Positions 11,481 to 23,857 of a stretch of 64,000 bases of DNA are shown here, piece after piece (the stretch's first letter is position 1; each line of letters begins with the position of its first letter). The translations under genes and the position numbers were made by a program. A model generated the notes under the pieces. That model did no database searches. It saw only the letters and a list, made by a program, of their open reading frames with translations, and was not told the DNA's origin. This DNA is from Hirudo medicinalis (lineage: Eukaryota; Annelida; Clitellata; Hirudinida; Hirudinidae): assembly GCA_011800805.1 (NCBI GenBank), contig MPNW01000433.1, forward strand, positions 1 to 64,000, given 5' to 3'.

Positions 11481-13418
11481 ATGGCAAGTTTCCCGCGAAT
11501 AATTTGCAGCTGGCTGGTTGCTATGGCGACGTTAGTTCAGGGATCGCAGGGATCGTGCAACTTCCCGAGTTTTCTGAGTTCCTCGGGAAGAAGTTGGAAA
11601 GGAATGATCAGCAACGAGAATAGGAAGTACGAGCTCTTCGTGAGGTTCGAACACAGCACCGTCGTGCTGACTTCTTTGAAAGATCAAATCCAACACTCGT
11701 GGAGATGCCTGAATTTCTCAAGAGATGGATTGTTCCTGGTTGAAGAAACCGCTTCGAACATTTACGATGCTCTTCTGTCTTCCTTCGAAAGAAAGTTCTG
11801 CGTGGAATTCATACTTTTGTCGCAGGGTGTCATGCAGATACGAGAATTCCCACAAGAGTCGAAAGTCTGTTACCAAAACTTGAGTTCCCCAATCAATCCT
11901 TGGCTCTTCATCTCAGAAATCCAACTCGTTCGACAGCCATGCAACTCATTTAAAGGAGGTTTTCATTTTCGTATTTTCCGCCAAAAAGAACGCAGTCGAA
12001 CTTGTTCAAATGAAGAAGCACGAATCGAGAGCCAATGCTTGGCGGAGGAAGGCATCGTCTTTGATTTCCGTCATCAGACTTGTATTCCGAACGGTCTTCG
12101 GATGAATAAAATGCAAAAAACAGTTTGCGTTGGCAACTGGCAATATTCTTCGTACAATTTCATCTTGTTGAAGTTGGAATCACAACCAACTTTGGTCATC
12201 CTGAGAACACCTTATCTGCCAGAAAACAGCTTCACCGCTCATATCTACAAAGACCTCCTCATCGATGACACTGAACATGCCATTGATAGCAACTTTCGTT
12301 TGGACGTCATTAGGAACACAGCTAGTCCTGCAACCTCTTTGTGCACAGACGAACTCAATTCATGTTCGAGCAGCACAGGATCCTGTTCGAATGATGCCAT
12401 GAAATGCTTGAGAACCTGCAAACTGTGTAATGCCTCGAATCCAAACATTTGCGACTTTAACAGGAACTTGTTCGGTGGTTGGATCGACGGACCAGCATCG
12501 GTCAACAGAGCATCGGGAGTGTTCATATCAATCAATGCATCTCATTTGACCGTGCAAAGTGCCAATTTGGGCGAAAATTATCGCTGCTTACGTTGGCAAA
12601 GCTCATCAGAAAAGCAACGAAATCGTCATTTCGAGGACACCTTCATTGTCAGCGAGCATCACGATGGTTGTAGAAACAGGTACGTCTGCTTGCGAGTCTT
12701 CAGAAAATCTTCATCCGTCCTTCTGGTCAAGTTCAGTCGATCTTTCCTCAACTCAGTCGACTTTGATTGCAACGAGGTTCTCCATGAGTCGCATTTTCGG
12801 ATGTTTTTTTCGCAAGACGAGCGCGTCCCGAGCCAATGCAACCTTCCTGACGACCTCATCAATTTCCTTATTTTGTATCCAAATGCAACAAAGTGCCAAA
12901 CTGATTTCCAATCAAATTCAAAACAAGATTTCCTTCTCGTCGTTCACCACTGCAACGACAACGAGCACAACTTCCGACTGTCTTTCACGTGTTATGATTC
13001 CTCTCCTGTCCTTCCATCGGGCAACCTGTTCATCATCACCAAAGAACTTTCGGGCTTCATTTATTGTTGGCTCTTCCCTCGTGGTTTGTCACGTTCTACA
13101 GACGCATTTTACCTAGTAGACTCGAGGAATTGTGAGCCAGCATCGAAAGGACACAACTTCCAATTCGAGGCCATTTTTTGCAGACTTCACAGTCGGGAAT
13201 GTCCGGAAAATTCGAAAGGATCGACAACCTTCGAATCCAGGCTCCTCAACGACAATCGCTTCGACTTCCCTCACGAACAGACTCGCAACAGACATGGATT
13301 TATCACAAAAAGGACCGTCTTTCTCTCCTCTAGGAGCTTTTCCTCCACGAAAAACTCGCTAACTTTCATATTCGTTTATTTTTATTTTTCAATTCAACAT
13401 TTTGAATTTCGTTGTTAA
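11481..13418 (+). CDS. Cysteine-rich secreted protein, DUF7042-7045-like, intronless
   Basis: An uninterrupted 645-residue frame. I chose the ATG at 11481 because it begins a good signal peptide (hydrophobic core about residues 7-20, cleavage near Gly24) and the frame further upstream opens only at TTG. The mature protein begins at Cys26 with CNFPSFL. Four cysteine-rich blocks follow. Residues about 26-140 begin C-x-F-P and contain several Trp/Cys. About 155-260 contain CSNEEARIESQC and CVGNW, which resemble the DUF7043 pattern. About 330-450 (CDFNRNLFGGW, ISINASHLTV) resemble DUF7042. About 455-580 are less clear. The last 25 residues are hydrophobic (FIFVYFYFSI) and could be a membrane anchor. 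The family is of unknown function in insects and nematodes; the assignment is from memory of its cysteine/tryptophan pattern. A polyadenylation signal follows at 13563. Lack of introns is unusual next to its neighbours. Confidence 0.7.
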   Translation: MASFPRIICSWLVAMATLVQGSQGSCNFPSFLSSSGRSWKGMISNENRKYELFVRFEHSTVVLTSLKDQIQHSWRCLNFSRDGLFLVEETASNIYDALLSSFERKFCVEFILLSQGVMQIREFPQESKVCYQNLSSPINPWLFISEIQLVRQPCNSFKGGFHFRIFRQKERSRTCSNEEARIESQCLAEEGIVFDFRHQTCIPNGLRMNKMQKTVCVGNWQYSSYNFILLKLESQPTLVILRTPYLPENSFTAHIYKDLLIDDTEHAIDSNFRLDVIRNTASPATSLCTDELNSCSSSTGSCSNDAMKCLRTCKLCNASNPNICDFNRNLFGGWIDGPASVNRASGVFISINASHLTVQSANLGENYRCLRWQSSSEKQRNRHFEDTFIVSEHHDGCRNRYVCLRVFRKSSSVLLVKFSRSFLNSVDFDCNEVLHESHFRMFFSQDERVPSQCNLPDDLINFLILYPNATKCQTDFQSNSKQDFLLVVHHCNDNEHNFRLSFTCYDSSPVLPSGNLFIITKELSGFIYCWLFPRGLSRSTDAFYLVDSRNCEPASKGHNFQFEAIFCRLHSRECPENSKGSTTFESRLLNDNRFDFPHEQTRNRHGFITKRTVFLSSRSFSSTKNSLTFIFVYFYFSIQHFEFRC

Positions 13419-13562
13419 CTTTGCGTGGAAACTTTAAATACGCCTCATTTGACTGGGGTTAGTAATTTGTTTTCGTGGCAGAAAATTCGTTCAAAGTGAG
13501 CACGGCAAATTATGTCTCGTCACGATGATATATTTAGAAATTATGAATCCTTCTAGGAAGAG

Positions 13563-13568
13563 AATAAA
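13563..13568 (+). terminator. Poly(A) signal AATAAA of the secreted-protein gene
   Basis: AATAAA about 145 bases after the stop codon at 13418, on the same strand. Confidence 0.5.
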
Positions 13569-16460
13569 TTGAGAAAATCACGCACAACAAATTTCAGACC
13601 TGGTTTTTGTGGCGATAAAATTTTTTATCCACCGAGGTGTTTATTCTCCATCAACGACGACTTTGCCCTTCATCCCCACTTCAAACATGCCAACCAATTG
13701 TTCCGCATTTTTAAATGATTTTTAAAGCCTTTTTTATTCTCTGAAGCTTGCCCGGAAATGCGATCGTGAGATTCAAATTTTAGCACGTTCTCAGGGCAGG
13801 TGTTTGTCGGGAGTAATTTTTGTTATTCTTCGATCCATCATTCTTTCCATTTGCAAGACCATTTCTCTCCTCATTTTTAAAAGAAGGAATTCCTCACTCA
13901 GGTGATTTTGCCATCAATTTCATCTTAAGAAGCAACTCTGCAGCTGAGAAGCATACAGCTTTTTCTTACTTTTAGTAAAATTATTTATTAAGTTTAGCGT
14001 GTTCAGTTCTTCTATGGAAAAGATGGAGATGTAAATGTCAGCAAAGCTGTGTATGTTTTGCACGAAGCAACATCTGTGAATATCGACAGCCAACGTTAAA
14101 TGAATCCGTGACGAGTCAACGATGCAGACGATTTTATCGTCACCAACACATTTCCTACTCGTCATAGTTTTGTAAATAGCAAGCAGGGATGTAATAATTT
14201 TGTTCAATACCACCGTGATCCTCATTCTTGTTATCATTATCATCGTCGCTCGATGAACACGCAACCTTCTCCAATGGCTGTCGAGTGAATGAATCCAAGA
14301 AATTGACTTTATTGATTTCCAAATGGAAATGAAATTTTATGTGGAGCTTATATTTTCATGAAAAAAGTGCGAAATGATGAATTGAACGTGGGGAAGGAAT
14401 ATTTCTGCGAATAAACATCCCTTGACAGTGACACATAAAACGACTTTTCGCGATTGTTCGAAAATTCTGCATTGCCGCAGGAACGCAAAAACAAAATATT
14501 TTTGTGTCCATCGAAACGAAATTAATGGAAATTATTAATAATAATCATTATCTTTGCTAATTTTATATTGCATTTCGTTCGTTACGATTATTGAACGAAG
14601 CAACCGAAAAAGCAAATAAGCAAATCATTTGTTGTAATTTTTGTAATAAACGGGACTAAGTTTATGAAGTAAAGTCATCAGATAAAATGCATTTAATTGC
14701 ATTCAATCAACAAACAACCAGGAAGTTACGTTAGCTAACATTCTTTAATTGATAAATACATTTAAATGATCTTGTAATTGTATTATTTAATTGGCCAATT
14801 ATTCAATAAATTCCATTTAATAATCATTTGAGCCATTGTGGTGAAGATTTCTGAGCACTATTTCTCATTTCAAAAATGATATTCGTGAAAGCATTTTCAA
14901 GCCACAGATCATCAATTTATTGCAAATGGATATTCTTCAAAAATCGCAACTTTTAAAAATCAAAACCTGTTCAAACAAAGTAATCAAAGAAAGTGGGGGA
15001 AGGTGTCTGAATTTTAATTAAAGTGTCAAAGCATTCCTTTTAGAGCTGAGATGGCGTTTCTTTTGTTCATTTTGAAACATTTTAAGGGCACAGAAATCTG
15101 AAATCCTCAAATTGAATGCATTTCAAAGCACGCACCACGACACCGCATCACTTCAACGCAGAACACTATGAGTGGTCGATGAGAGTTTTATCACAAAAAC
15201 ATTAGTCTCTTGAAATCACCATACTTAATGTTAAAACATTGTACGCTAAGCTTCATTGCAATATGTAAATCTTTAATAACATTCAATTTCCTTCCCAGTT
15301 TCAAATATTCAAAAGTGACAAAAAATAGATCGTGCCTTCGAAAATAAATCACTTCCTTGAAATAAGTCTTTAAAAGATTTGCATGAACATAAAGTTATTC
15401 ATCCGAAAATTTTAAAAATTCTAATTTTTGCCCTCGGGTGGCATACAAAGCATCAATTAGTTTAAGAATGTTTCATTCAATTTTCATAGTGAAGCTATTT
15501 TATGAACAAAAAACAACATTTGACACTTTTCAGGCAGAACAATTCGTCGGTTAAGTGTGCAAGTCCATCAAGAACTGTCGTCCTGTGTTTTTTTTTATTA
15601 TTAAGTAGTAATATTTAATTAAATAACAAATAATTTTATTTAATAATTAATAATATTATTAAAATAACACGCTATTTAAGGCAGCATAACATTTCATTTG
15701 TTTATGAATGAAGCTGTGAATGTGTTGAATCGTCAGGTTTTCAATTTTTTCCTTGATAAATTCTCGCGGATTCACGCACAGGTCACCAAGAAATTCATTG
15801 TTTCAGTACGAGTGGTTCATTCTTTCCTTTGTAAAGGAATCGTGATCAAGTCTAAGGAAGACTACCGTTTAAATGTTTTATCACAAAAATAATATGGATT
15901 TTGTACTACAATGTTTATTCTCCACAAGATTATTATTTATGAATGTTATTTAAAAGCGTCATTTTATTTCTCCGAAATCGTTCGCTCTCAGAGTTAGATT
16001 CTAGCATCGTTTTATGCGATTCACATTTTGGGTTTTTTTTATGACTTCCATATTTTTTTTTTAGATACACACTTAATATTTTCTCGGCTTTGTTTTTGAA
16101 AAGTTTACAAAATGAGTTTCGTTTTCTAAAATAAAAATAAATAAACGTTTCCTCGCGTTTTCAGGGTTTTAGATTTTAGTGTTAGATTTTCGAGTAAGTT
16201 TTTGGAGACAGTTTACAACGCAACAGAACAATATGCTAAGATTAAACTTAGTTTTGCAGTCCAAAGTGTATGTAAACAAAATCCTTTAATATGTGTTTCA
16301 ATTATCCATAAAATTTCCTACTTAAAGTCGCATTTGTACTTGGAAGCTTCCATTTATTTTCGTTTGGGATTCATGCCCCTGAAAATACGCGTTGGATGGC
16401 TTGGATCAGTTTTTGAGAACTTCTCAAATTCACTGTTTGCCTTCTGATTGGTAAATTAAA
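13569..16460. other. Intergenic, no gene seen
   Basis: AT-rich, with only short frames lacking codon bias or family resemblance. No repeat with clear boundaries was found. Confidence 0.4.
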
Positions 16461-16545
16461 AGATGATATATTGGTTGGCTTATTGATTAATTACTTGATT
16501 GATTGGTTGATTGATTGAATGGTTGATTGATTTATCGGTGATTGA
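16461..16545. repeat. TTGATTGA-type simple repeat
   Basis: Imperfect GATT/GGTT tandem units (TTGATTGATTGG-like), ending near TTATCGGTGATTGACGG. Confidence 0.7.
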
Positions 16546-17339
16546 CGGAGGACAGGGGTCTTTCTTAATACAAAATGTATAATTCAGATTACAATTAACA
16601 TATAATGGCATTAAATTACACGTATATAACGATGAAAATGCATTGCAACTAAAATATATTGCAATTACGGCGTCAATCATATATCCTTATGTTGTTTGCG
16701 GACATCGTGAAATTCTCCTCTCAAAATAAGTACCTGTGCGATGATTGTTAAAGAAAACATTAAGCTTACACTTCTTCTGAATCGATGCCGATGTAAATCT
16801 ACCTGATTCCTCTCAATTTCAGTTCTGGTCTGGATGAGAGGAGCGTATTTTCCTTAGGAATGTCTTTGTCAACTGCGCCAAAAAGTCTATTAGTCTATTA
16901 GTCATAAAAGGGAAAAATAAATAAATTAGAAAAGTCAGGGGCGAAAGCTAGTTAGAAGCTTGTAATATCACGATTTGTATGACTTGTTTTCTAAAAACTT
17001 TTTATGTGAAAAATAAAGATTGTTTAGGGGCCCGAGATTTCTATCGAGAGGTCCTGGCCTTTTATAGCAGTTGCAATCGCTATCCATTAAAAATTAGAAT
17101 AAGCGACTTAATAAGCTGTAATGGCTTTTAAGTTACCCTGAGCAATAAACTTGATTACAATATAAAATTTATCATGGCGCCTTGTTTATTCAAATAAATT
17201 AATTTAGATGTCTAATTAAATCAAAATATTTCTTAGAACAGAAGTTACATTTATCAGTTAATTTGTGAGAGTCGTCCTCCTGCTGCATTGTTTATATAAG
17301 CCTAGAGTGCACCGACTCGAGAGGAAATCTATAGTTTTG

Positions 17340-20230
17340 GACTCTAGCGAGGCGCCGACTTGAGAGGAGGTTCTTGTTTCCTGCCATTGGCTGGAAATTC
17401 GATGAAGACGCTATTGGCTGGTTTTTTTGTCCACAGCCAATGGGACGCCGTTTCGGCTGCTGTCGACATTCTTTTCATTACCTTGCTTATTTCTCTGCTT
17501 GGCAGGCCAATTTCTCTGTGGAAGGTGTAACTGGGCCTGCCAACTAATCCTCGTGCTCCAACTTCAATGGCAAAGAAGTGCACTCTATACCATTTGTCCA
17601 TCAGCTCGGAGTACTTGTCTTCTTTGAGCACATTGCTTAGCTCCATTCTGTCTTCCCAAGGAACTATCAACTCCACCAAGATGACGGTGTCTATCTTCCT
17701 CGATGCCACTATTGCGTCTGACCAACGTCCACTCTCCTGAATCACCTGGGGATTGTGTCTCATTCCTCCGATGTCGGCTGCGGTCAACCAATCATTTGCG
17801 TTATCTAGGAGATCTTTCCTTTGAGTTTTGCACTTGTTCCTGGCATACTTTGATGCGCCTTCTCGTAGAAAGTATATCCTCCTTTGTGGGACGGACTCAC
17901 GAGCGTTTTTTCCGTAGATTCATTAAACAAAGCAAAGCCTCTGAACAGGCTGCTTCCATTGTTTCGACCACTATTTTCAGTACTTGGTTGTGCCGCCATG
18001 TATAACTACCTTGATCCAAGGCATATTTACAGCTTCATAGGAAATTCTGAAACGTCTGGACCTTTCCCCACAGCACACATCTGGTGTCTTCTACCAATCC
18101 CCATTTCCGCAGGTTGTCACGAGAGGACCAGAACGGTGGCATGCTCCATAGATCGCTCCATGAGATTGATCTCTGCAAGGCTTCATTCCACGTTGTCCAC
18201 TGTCCTTCTTGGCCTTGCTGCACTGCTTTTGTGATCATGTCATTTTCTATGTCTCTTCTCCTCTCTTGGATGATTAACGCCAATCTTTGGACGGCGTTGG
18301 TTTATGACAACCTGGTGGAGTGATTCCAGCTTATCCCATGTCTACCGACTTAGATAGGGCCTTGTATTTCCTCAAAGGTCAGAACTTCTTTTGACTTTTC
18401 TATTTAATCTTGAGCATTGAACTTCCTCCCGGTTTTAGCAGAGGCTTGGATCCAAGGATTGTGCTGTCCTTGGAGTTGTTAATAATCAACTGCGTTCCGA
18501 TCTTGCTGACTCTGAATTCTTCGACGATGGACCTGAATGGCATTTTCAGTTTCGCGCCCCTGCTTTAGAAAGCGACTGAAGAAAGCCTTGGAGGCAATCC
18601 CAGCCACTTCCTGGTGAATCGGTTGATGTACCTCTCCAGAGCTTCCACCGCAGGCAGGCTAATTTCGAACATTGTCAACGGCCACAGTAGTCTCGGAAGG
18701 AGTACAAACTTTACTAGCCACACCTTGAAGCTTCCGGGAAGAGACACTCCACTAATCGCCTCCAAAATCTCCTTCATTCTCCGTGTAGCAGCTTCTTAAA
18801 TTCTGTTCTTGAGGGTTTCGTCAAACACTCTCCCTAGGCTCTTGACCGGCTCTTCCTGAACGGTTGGGATTTGTTTCTCCGCCATCTGAAAGAAGACATT
18901 ACTGCGAACTTTCCCTCGTGTTAGGGCTAGACTCCTGGATTTCGCAAGTTTGAAGGCCATTCTACTCCACTCAAGCAGGTCGTTCATTTTGTCCAGTCCC
19001 TCTGAACTGTCTGCTTTCTGTTCATTACTAGTGTGGTGTCGTCCGTGAATGCCTTAATTGAAGACATGTAGAAATTCTGACCTATGTGCGTCCTGTCGCT
19101 GTGGGACCCTGCTGCATTTAGAAGGATTTGCATGGCGGTTCCAACCTGGAGCGGAACCCACTTTGTTGCATAAGCCATCGCGGAAAACCTCATCTCAAAC
19201 CCTTTGAAATACTCTTGAAGGCTATTGATCGTAGGTCTTGGTATGTGGTGGTTTTCTAACGTTTTCCAGAGGAGTTGATGTGGCACTGGCCCATAAGCAT
19301 TTCCTAGGGCAAGCCACATGACATATGGGCTTAAGCGTTATTGTTGCTTTAATATTGTGTCTTCGCTTGTTGAATTGCTTCTAAAATCATGGCGGTGTGT
19401 TCTATGCATCCCAGTACACCTGGAACTCCTCCTTTCTAGATTGTTGTGTCTATGTATTGGTTGGACATCATGTACTGGGTGAACCTCGATTCCATATTCG
19501 AACACTTTCCCTTCTACGTTGAGCAGCGTAATCGGCCTGAATTGAGTCAGGGTTTTGGAATCTGTCTCCTTGGGTATATAGACATCTTCTGCCCGCTTCC
19601 ATTCATTAACTCTACCTGTTTTCTAGGCTGACTCGACGAGTATGTGCAGAATTTTTAGTACTCTGGGACATCTCTTGCAGATGAGGTTGTAGAGGATGAC
19701 TTGCCTCTCATTCAATGGGGCGCTACGGAGGTCATCACTGTAAGTTCTTGATAGATGTTCTTCCAGTTCTGACTGGTCTACTTTTAGCACACCCGATTTT
19801 GGAAGGTCGAGCAGTGATTTCCAAAATCTGTAGGGGTTCTTGAAACATTTTTGTCTTGCTCGCTTTCTTTCATACTTCCGAATTCTAGCCTTTTCCGCTC
19901 GGCGAAACTGACCACTGACTCGCCTCTTGATATCACTCCACAAAAACGACAGACCATCTCTATCGCCTTCTTCAGCTTCCTTCCACTTTCTTTTCCTTTC
20001 TGAGAGTCGTTAGTTCTCTCTGCCTTCTTAATGGTCTCGGCTCGCTTGGACACATGATCAGTCTGGGACCAAATGTTTCTAGGCTTGTCTGATAGATGAA
20101 GTCTGTAAACACTTTTATTGAAGATTCATTCTTCAACCCTTGTCCAACTTTTGTCACATCTTCTTCTCCTTGTTGTAGGGAAACTTTATCCTTGGCTCTG
20201 GAGGGCTCCACTGGGGCACCAAAGCTGATT
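17340..20230 (-). mobile_element. Decayed LINE with reverse transcriptase and a C-terminal endonuclease-like domain
   Basis: Read from 20230 down, a basic region (RRQRELTTLRKEKK) leads to FKNPYRFWKSLLD and a block with LEEHLSRTYSDDLR, typical of the segment before reverse transcriptase in one animal LINE group. The RT follows in pieces: LGNAYGPVPHQLLW (palm, variant of the usual D-x-x-x-A-Y motif), then FTDDTTLV, the degenerate catalytic F/Y-x-D-D box, then the thumb (FEISLPAVEALERYINRFTRKWLGLP). The last 147-residue frame (17787-17344) contains a Asp-x-x-x-x-x-x-x-Ile-x-Asp pattern and ILVELIVPWED, resembling the C-terminal PD-(D/E)XK endonuclease of R2/NeSL-type LINEs. At least five frameshifts or stops make it non-functional. 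The clade is inferred from the C-terminal domain. Confidence 0.65.
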
Positions 20231-21438
20231 CATACTCAAGACTTTGTCCTATATACAATGCAAGCCTCCTTGCAGGCAAACATTTTTCTAAAAATATTCT
20301 ACCATTCTAAAATTCCTACAAATGTTCGACATTAAGCAAGCCGAAGTCTCAGACTCGCTGTTGAACAAACCAGCAACGGAATCGGTGACCTGCTCATTCC
20401 GAAAATTACGTTATCATGACACCGACGAAGCAAATTCTAAAATATTTATTCGCTTATAATTACTGCAACTCAAGTGACGCTCTAATTAAGTCCAAACCAT
20501 CATGGTTATGGCATGGACTCTAATCAAATAAATAAATAAACGCTCTAATTTCTGTGGTTCTGTTAAGTCGATTTAAGCAGACATTATTTAACATTATTTG
20601 GACAGCTTGCTACTGCCATACATCATCTAAAATAACATTTCAACTAGGAAGCATTACATTGGACTAATGAAGTAGATAAACTGCTCATTATTCTTCTCTT
20701 TGTGCTGCAGCAATATCAATTCATAGTGAGATTCACAAAAAAAAAGGAACAGTTAGAGCAAATTGCTAATAAAAATAAAATCTGGAATAAAAAAAATTTG
20801 TTCAAATGTTTCAAATGATGAACAGTTCACATTGTGACTTAAGAATTCAATGAACTCACAAACATTCACAGCATTGACAACGCAAGTTGTTTTGTCTATT
20901 TACATTCCCAGTCAAAATCACAGCAAAATATGAAATGTCACATGTCTGATTAGACGATGTCACCGAGTGTATTTTCGCACTTCAGAGTCTTCAGTGCTAA
21001 TTTTCCTGCATCTTCAAATTGAAATGAAATCATTGAATCATCAGGAGATCTTCAAAGGTAATGAATAATTATGTTTCAATAAATGAATCACTATTTGCAG
21101 GATCCAAATGTATGACTTAAAACTTATGACTTTATACATATAATAATAAATATTATCAACAGTTTATATTGGCTTACTGGAGGTAAGAAGATGTTAACTA
21201 TGTGGTACTGCATTCTATGTATAATTATAGTCATGTTCATATATAGTCATATATAGTCCAGTTACATATACATCAGTGCATTCAATACCTCATTTGAAAT
21301 CACCCCTTTATCCTCATAAAAATGTACAATAGAATGAAAATCATAAATGACTGATAATAACAAAAATGTAAGCAAAAATATACGATGTCAATAGCAAGCC
21401 CATCTCATTAGCTGGTAGACAGCAAACAAAAGAATTTA
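20231..21438. other. 3' flank of the GABP-beta-like gene, no gene seen
   Basis: AT-rich sequence with the repeated TATAGTCATATATAGTC near 21225-21260. It probably includes the 3' UTR of the minus-strand gene ending at 21439. Confidence 0.4.
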
Positions 21439-22942
21439 TCAGGTTGTACCAGTCAGGATGAACATCTGATTGGCGTCGAGCACTGCAGCATCTGTCGAAC
21501 CACTTGCGTCGAGCCAGGTCAGAGTTTCTGTTTTGTCTTCAACGAATTTCAAAACAACTGCATAAAGGAAAAGGTACTTGAAAATAAAAATAAACCTGAA
21601 CAATTTATGTTTTGGCTGACGAAACAAGAGACGTCATTCTCCGATGTTGTTACTTCTTCTATTACAGCCTCAGGATTCACTTCTAATGGACTTCCACCAT
21701 TCTGTAAACATTTATAATCTATAAATTAAGGCAACAAATAACAACTGACATTTTGCAATATTTCTTCAACTTTTGTTTACAAATTTAATTTACAAATCCT
21801 AATTTAATTTAGATCACAAATAAGCTTTTCAAATTTAATTTTAATATTATTGCAATGCAAGATTAAAGAAAAAAAATTGACAATCAATATAAAAATATTT
21901 CATTTAATTTAATCAACATAAAATGGCTAAACAAAATTGTTAAAAATTCCTATTAAAAATTAAATGAATCTTATGAGTTTCTCTTTTTAGGAATTTGCAA
22001 GTTCACAAGAGTCGTGAAACTGAAGGTGATAAAGTGATTCATAACTGTGAAAATTAAATCGATTGTAATCATATAACAAGAAAACCAACATAGCTCAGTT
22101 GCAGCATCTCAGCAATGTCTGCCCTCCTGTTTGACACAGCAATATCCAAAGGTGTTTTGTCAAACTGGAATTACAAATACAAAAGGCATGCCAAAATTTT
22201 AACATTGCAAGCATAAAAGGCCCCTTCAATCATTAGTTTTGTTATTCAAAATTAAAAGTGAGCTGCTGATTTTAAATGGGTGTCCATGTACTGAATGTTA
22301 CCTTATTCATTCCATTGGCTGAAGCCCCATGTGCTAGAAGGATTTGCACTACATCTATGTGACCCTTTTCAACTGCCCAATGCAGAGGGGTCATTTTTAA
22401 CTTGAGAACAAATAGAATTATCAAGACAATTTTAATGAAATTCAAACACAGTGAATATTTAGTTTTCAATTTGTACCATGTCTTTAGCTTCAACATCAGC
22501 TCCATACCATATTAAAAGTGAAACAATTTCACTGTGTCCCTCTTGAGAGGCATAATGCAGAGGCGTCCTATCTACTTTTGTTCTAGCATCACGACTTAAA
22601 CCTGCCTTCAAAAGGACATCTACCATTTCATACTGCCCATTCTGTGCAGCATAATGCAATGGTGAAGTTCCCAGCTGATGAAATAACAAAATTTATCAGT
22701 TACAACCTAGCGCAAGTTATCAAGCACATTAATGCACCAAACCAATTTTATCTGGTTGAATTGTAATCATTCACATAATTGTCAATGTCTTTGGTTTAAA
22801 AACGAGTCTTAAAATATCTAGAAAATGAGCAAACCCAGTCAGTAGTAAATGGTGCTCCGTTAAACATAAGTGTTCGGACCTCTTCAAGCGACCCATTTTT
22901 AGCGGCCTCTAACAGCTGTTTCCCCAGTTCCACAAAGGACAT
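21439..22942 (-). CDS. GABPB1/2-like: GABP-beta-like ankyrin-repeat transcription cofactor
   Basis: Six exons with GT-AG borders join in frame: 22942-22835, 22674-22477, 22400-22302, 22164-22090, 21701-21596 and 21557-21439, giving 234 residues. The N-terminus [17 protein letters not shown] and NGAPFTTDW are near-identical to the start of GABP-beta, whose ankyrin repeats bind the ETS factor GABP-alpha. Four ankyrin repeats follow ([44 protein letters not shown]), including the family-specific [13 protein letters not shown]. After the repeats only about 80 residues remain, acidic and Thr/Val rich, ending [11 protein letters not shown]. Vertebrate GABP-beta is about 380-395 residues with a C-terminal leucine-zipper coiled coil, which I do not see here. 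The gene follows exportin-7 on the same strand, with 915 bases between the two coding regions. Confidence 0.9.
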
Positions 22943-23857
22943 AGTTATAAATCAAAAATTAAGAACTTCACAGCCATAAATTTATTGTCATCAGGAAAGA
23001 TCAGTATGTTGTCGTTCTTAATATTCCAAACATCATCTAAAAGTGAATTGACTGCAAGAGCAAATTTGAGCCAGTCGCTTCACCAGCGGAATATAAGATC
23101 ATTTATTTATGTAGCAATTGAATTTATTGTTTTTATATAAAACATTAAAACTATAGACAATAAAGATAAATAAGCTTTTGTTTAGCATTCAGTAACCCAT
23201 GCTATCATGTTAACTCGCAGTTGCTTCTTCGAATCACAAAAACATCTATAGAAAGCCGCATTAAATTCCTTTGGTTAGATGATGGTAGACGCGGACAATA
23301 ACTTGACTGGTCGAAGTCTAACCTGAAAACTGAAATTTGTTTTTATTTCAACGGACTCAATGCCAAACTTCTCAAATATCTACAATCTTTGGAAATGATT
23401 TTTTCTATTCGCCATCCAGGAATCACTTCAGTTAATTTGAGGGAGCCAATCTTTGCTCAAAATTAACTTTCGAGATTTCTCGAGGGTTTGCGGCTCTTTA
23501 CTTTGTAAGTCGCAGCAGTGGCGGGGCTCTGACTGGCGACAGTCCAAAAGGGCGAACTTAATAACTTTGTCCCGCTCCCCGTCTCTCATTCCCCAAGTTA
23601 AGACAATCCACCATTTCCTCCCTGCATTACTACTTGACTCCAAGTTAACTTGTCTCAAGACATCAGCCTTCTTCTCGTAAATAATCGACTCGTTTATGAA
23701 TCAAAAATTATTCATAAAAGCTTGAAGTGATTGTGAGAATTTTTAATTTTTTGACAACAGTTCAAAATGGACACGGTTTATGACGTGGTAACAAAAGGCT
23801 GTTAGATTCAAGATGCAAAGAATCTTCTTGTTGTTCCTAAACTGCATTAATCTAAGA

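Noticed and set aside
16936..17060. hAT-like terminus CAGGGGCGAAAGCTAG
   Set aside because: Only the first eight bases match the local hAT family and no opposite end or duplication was found.
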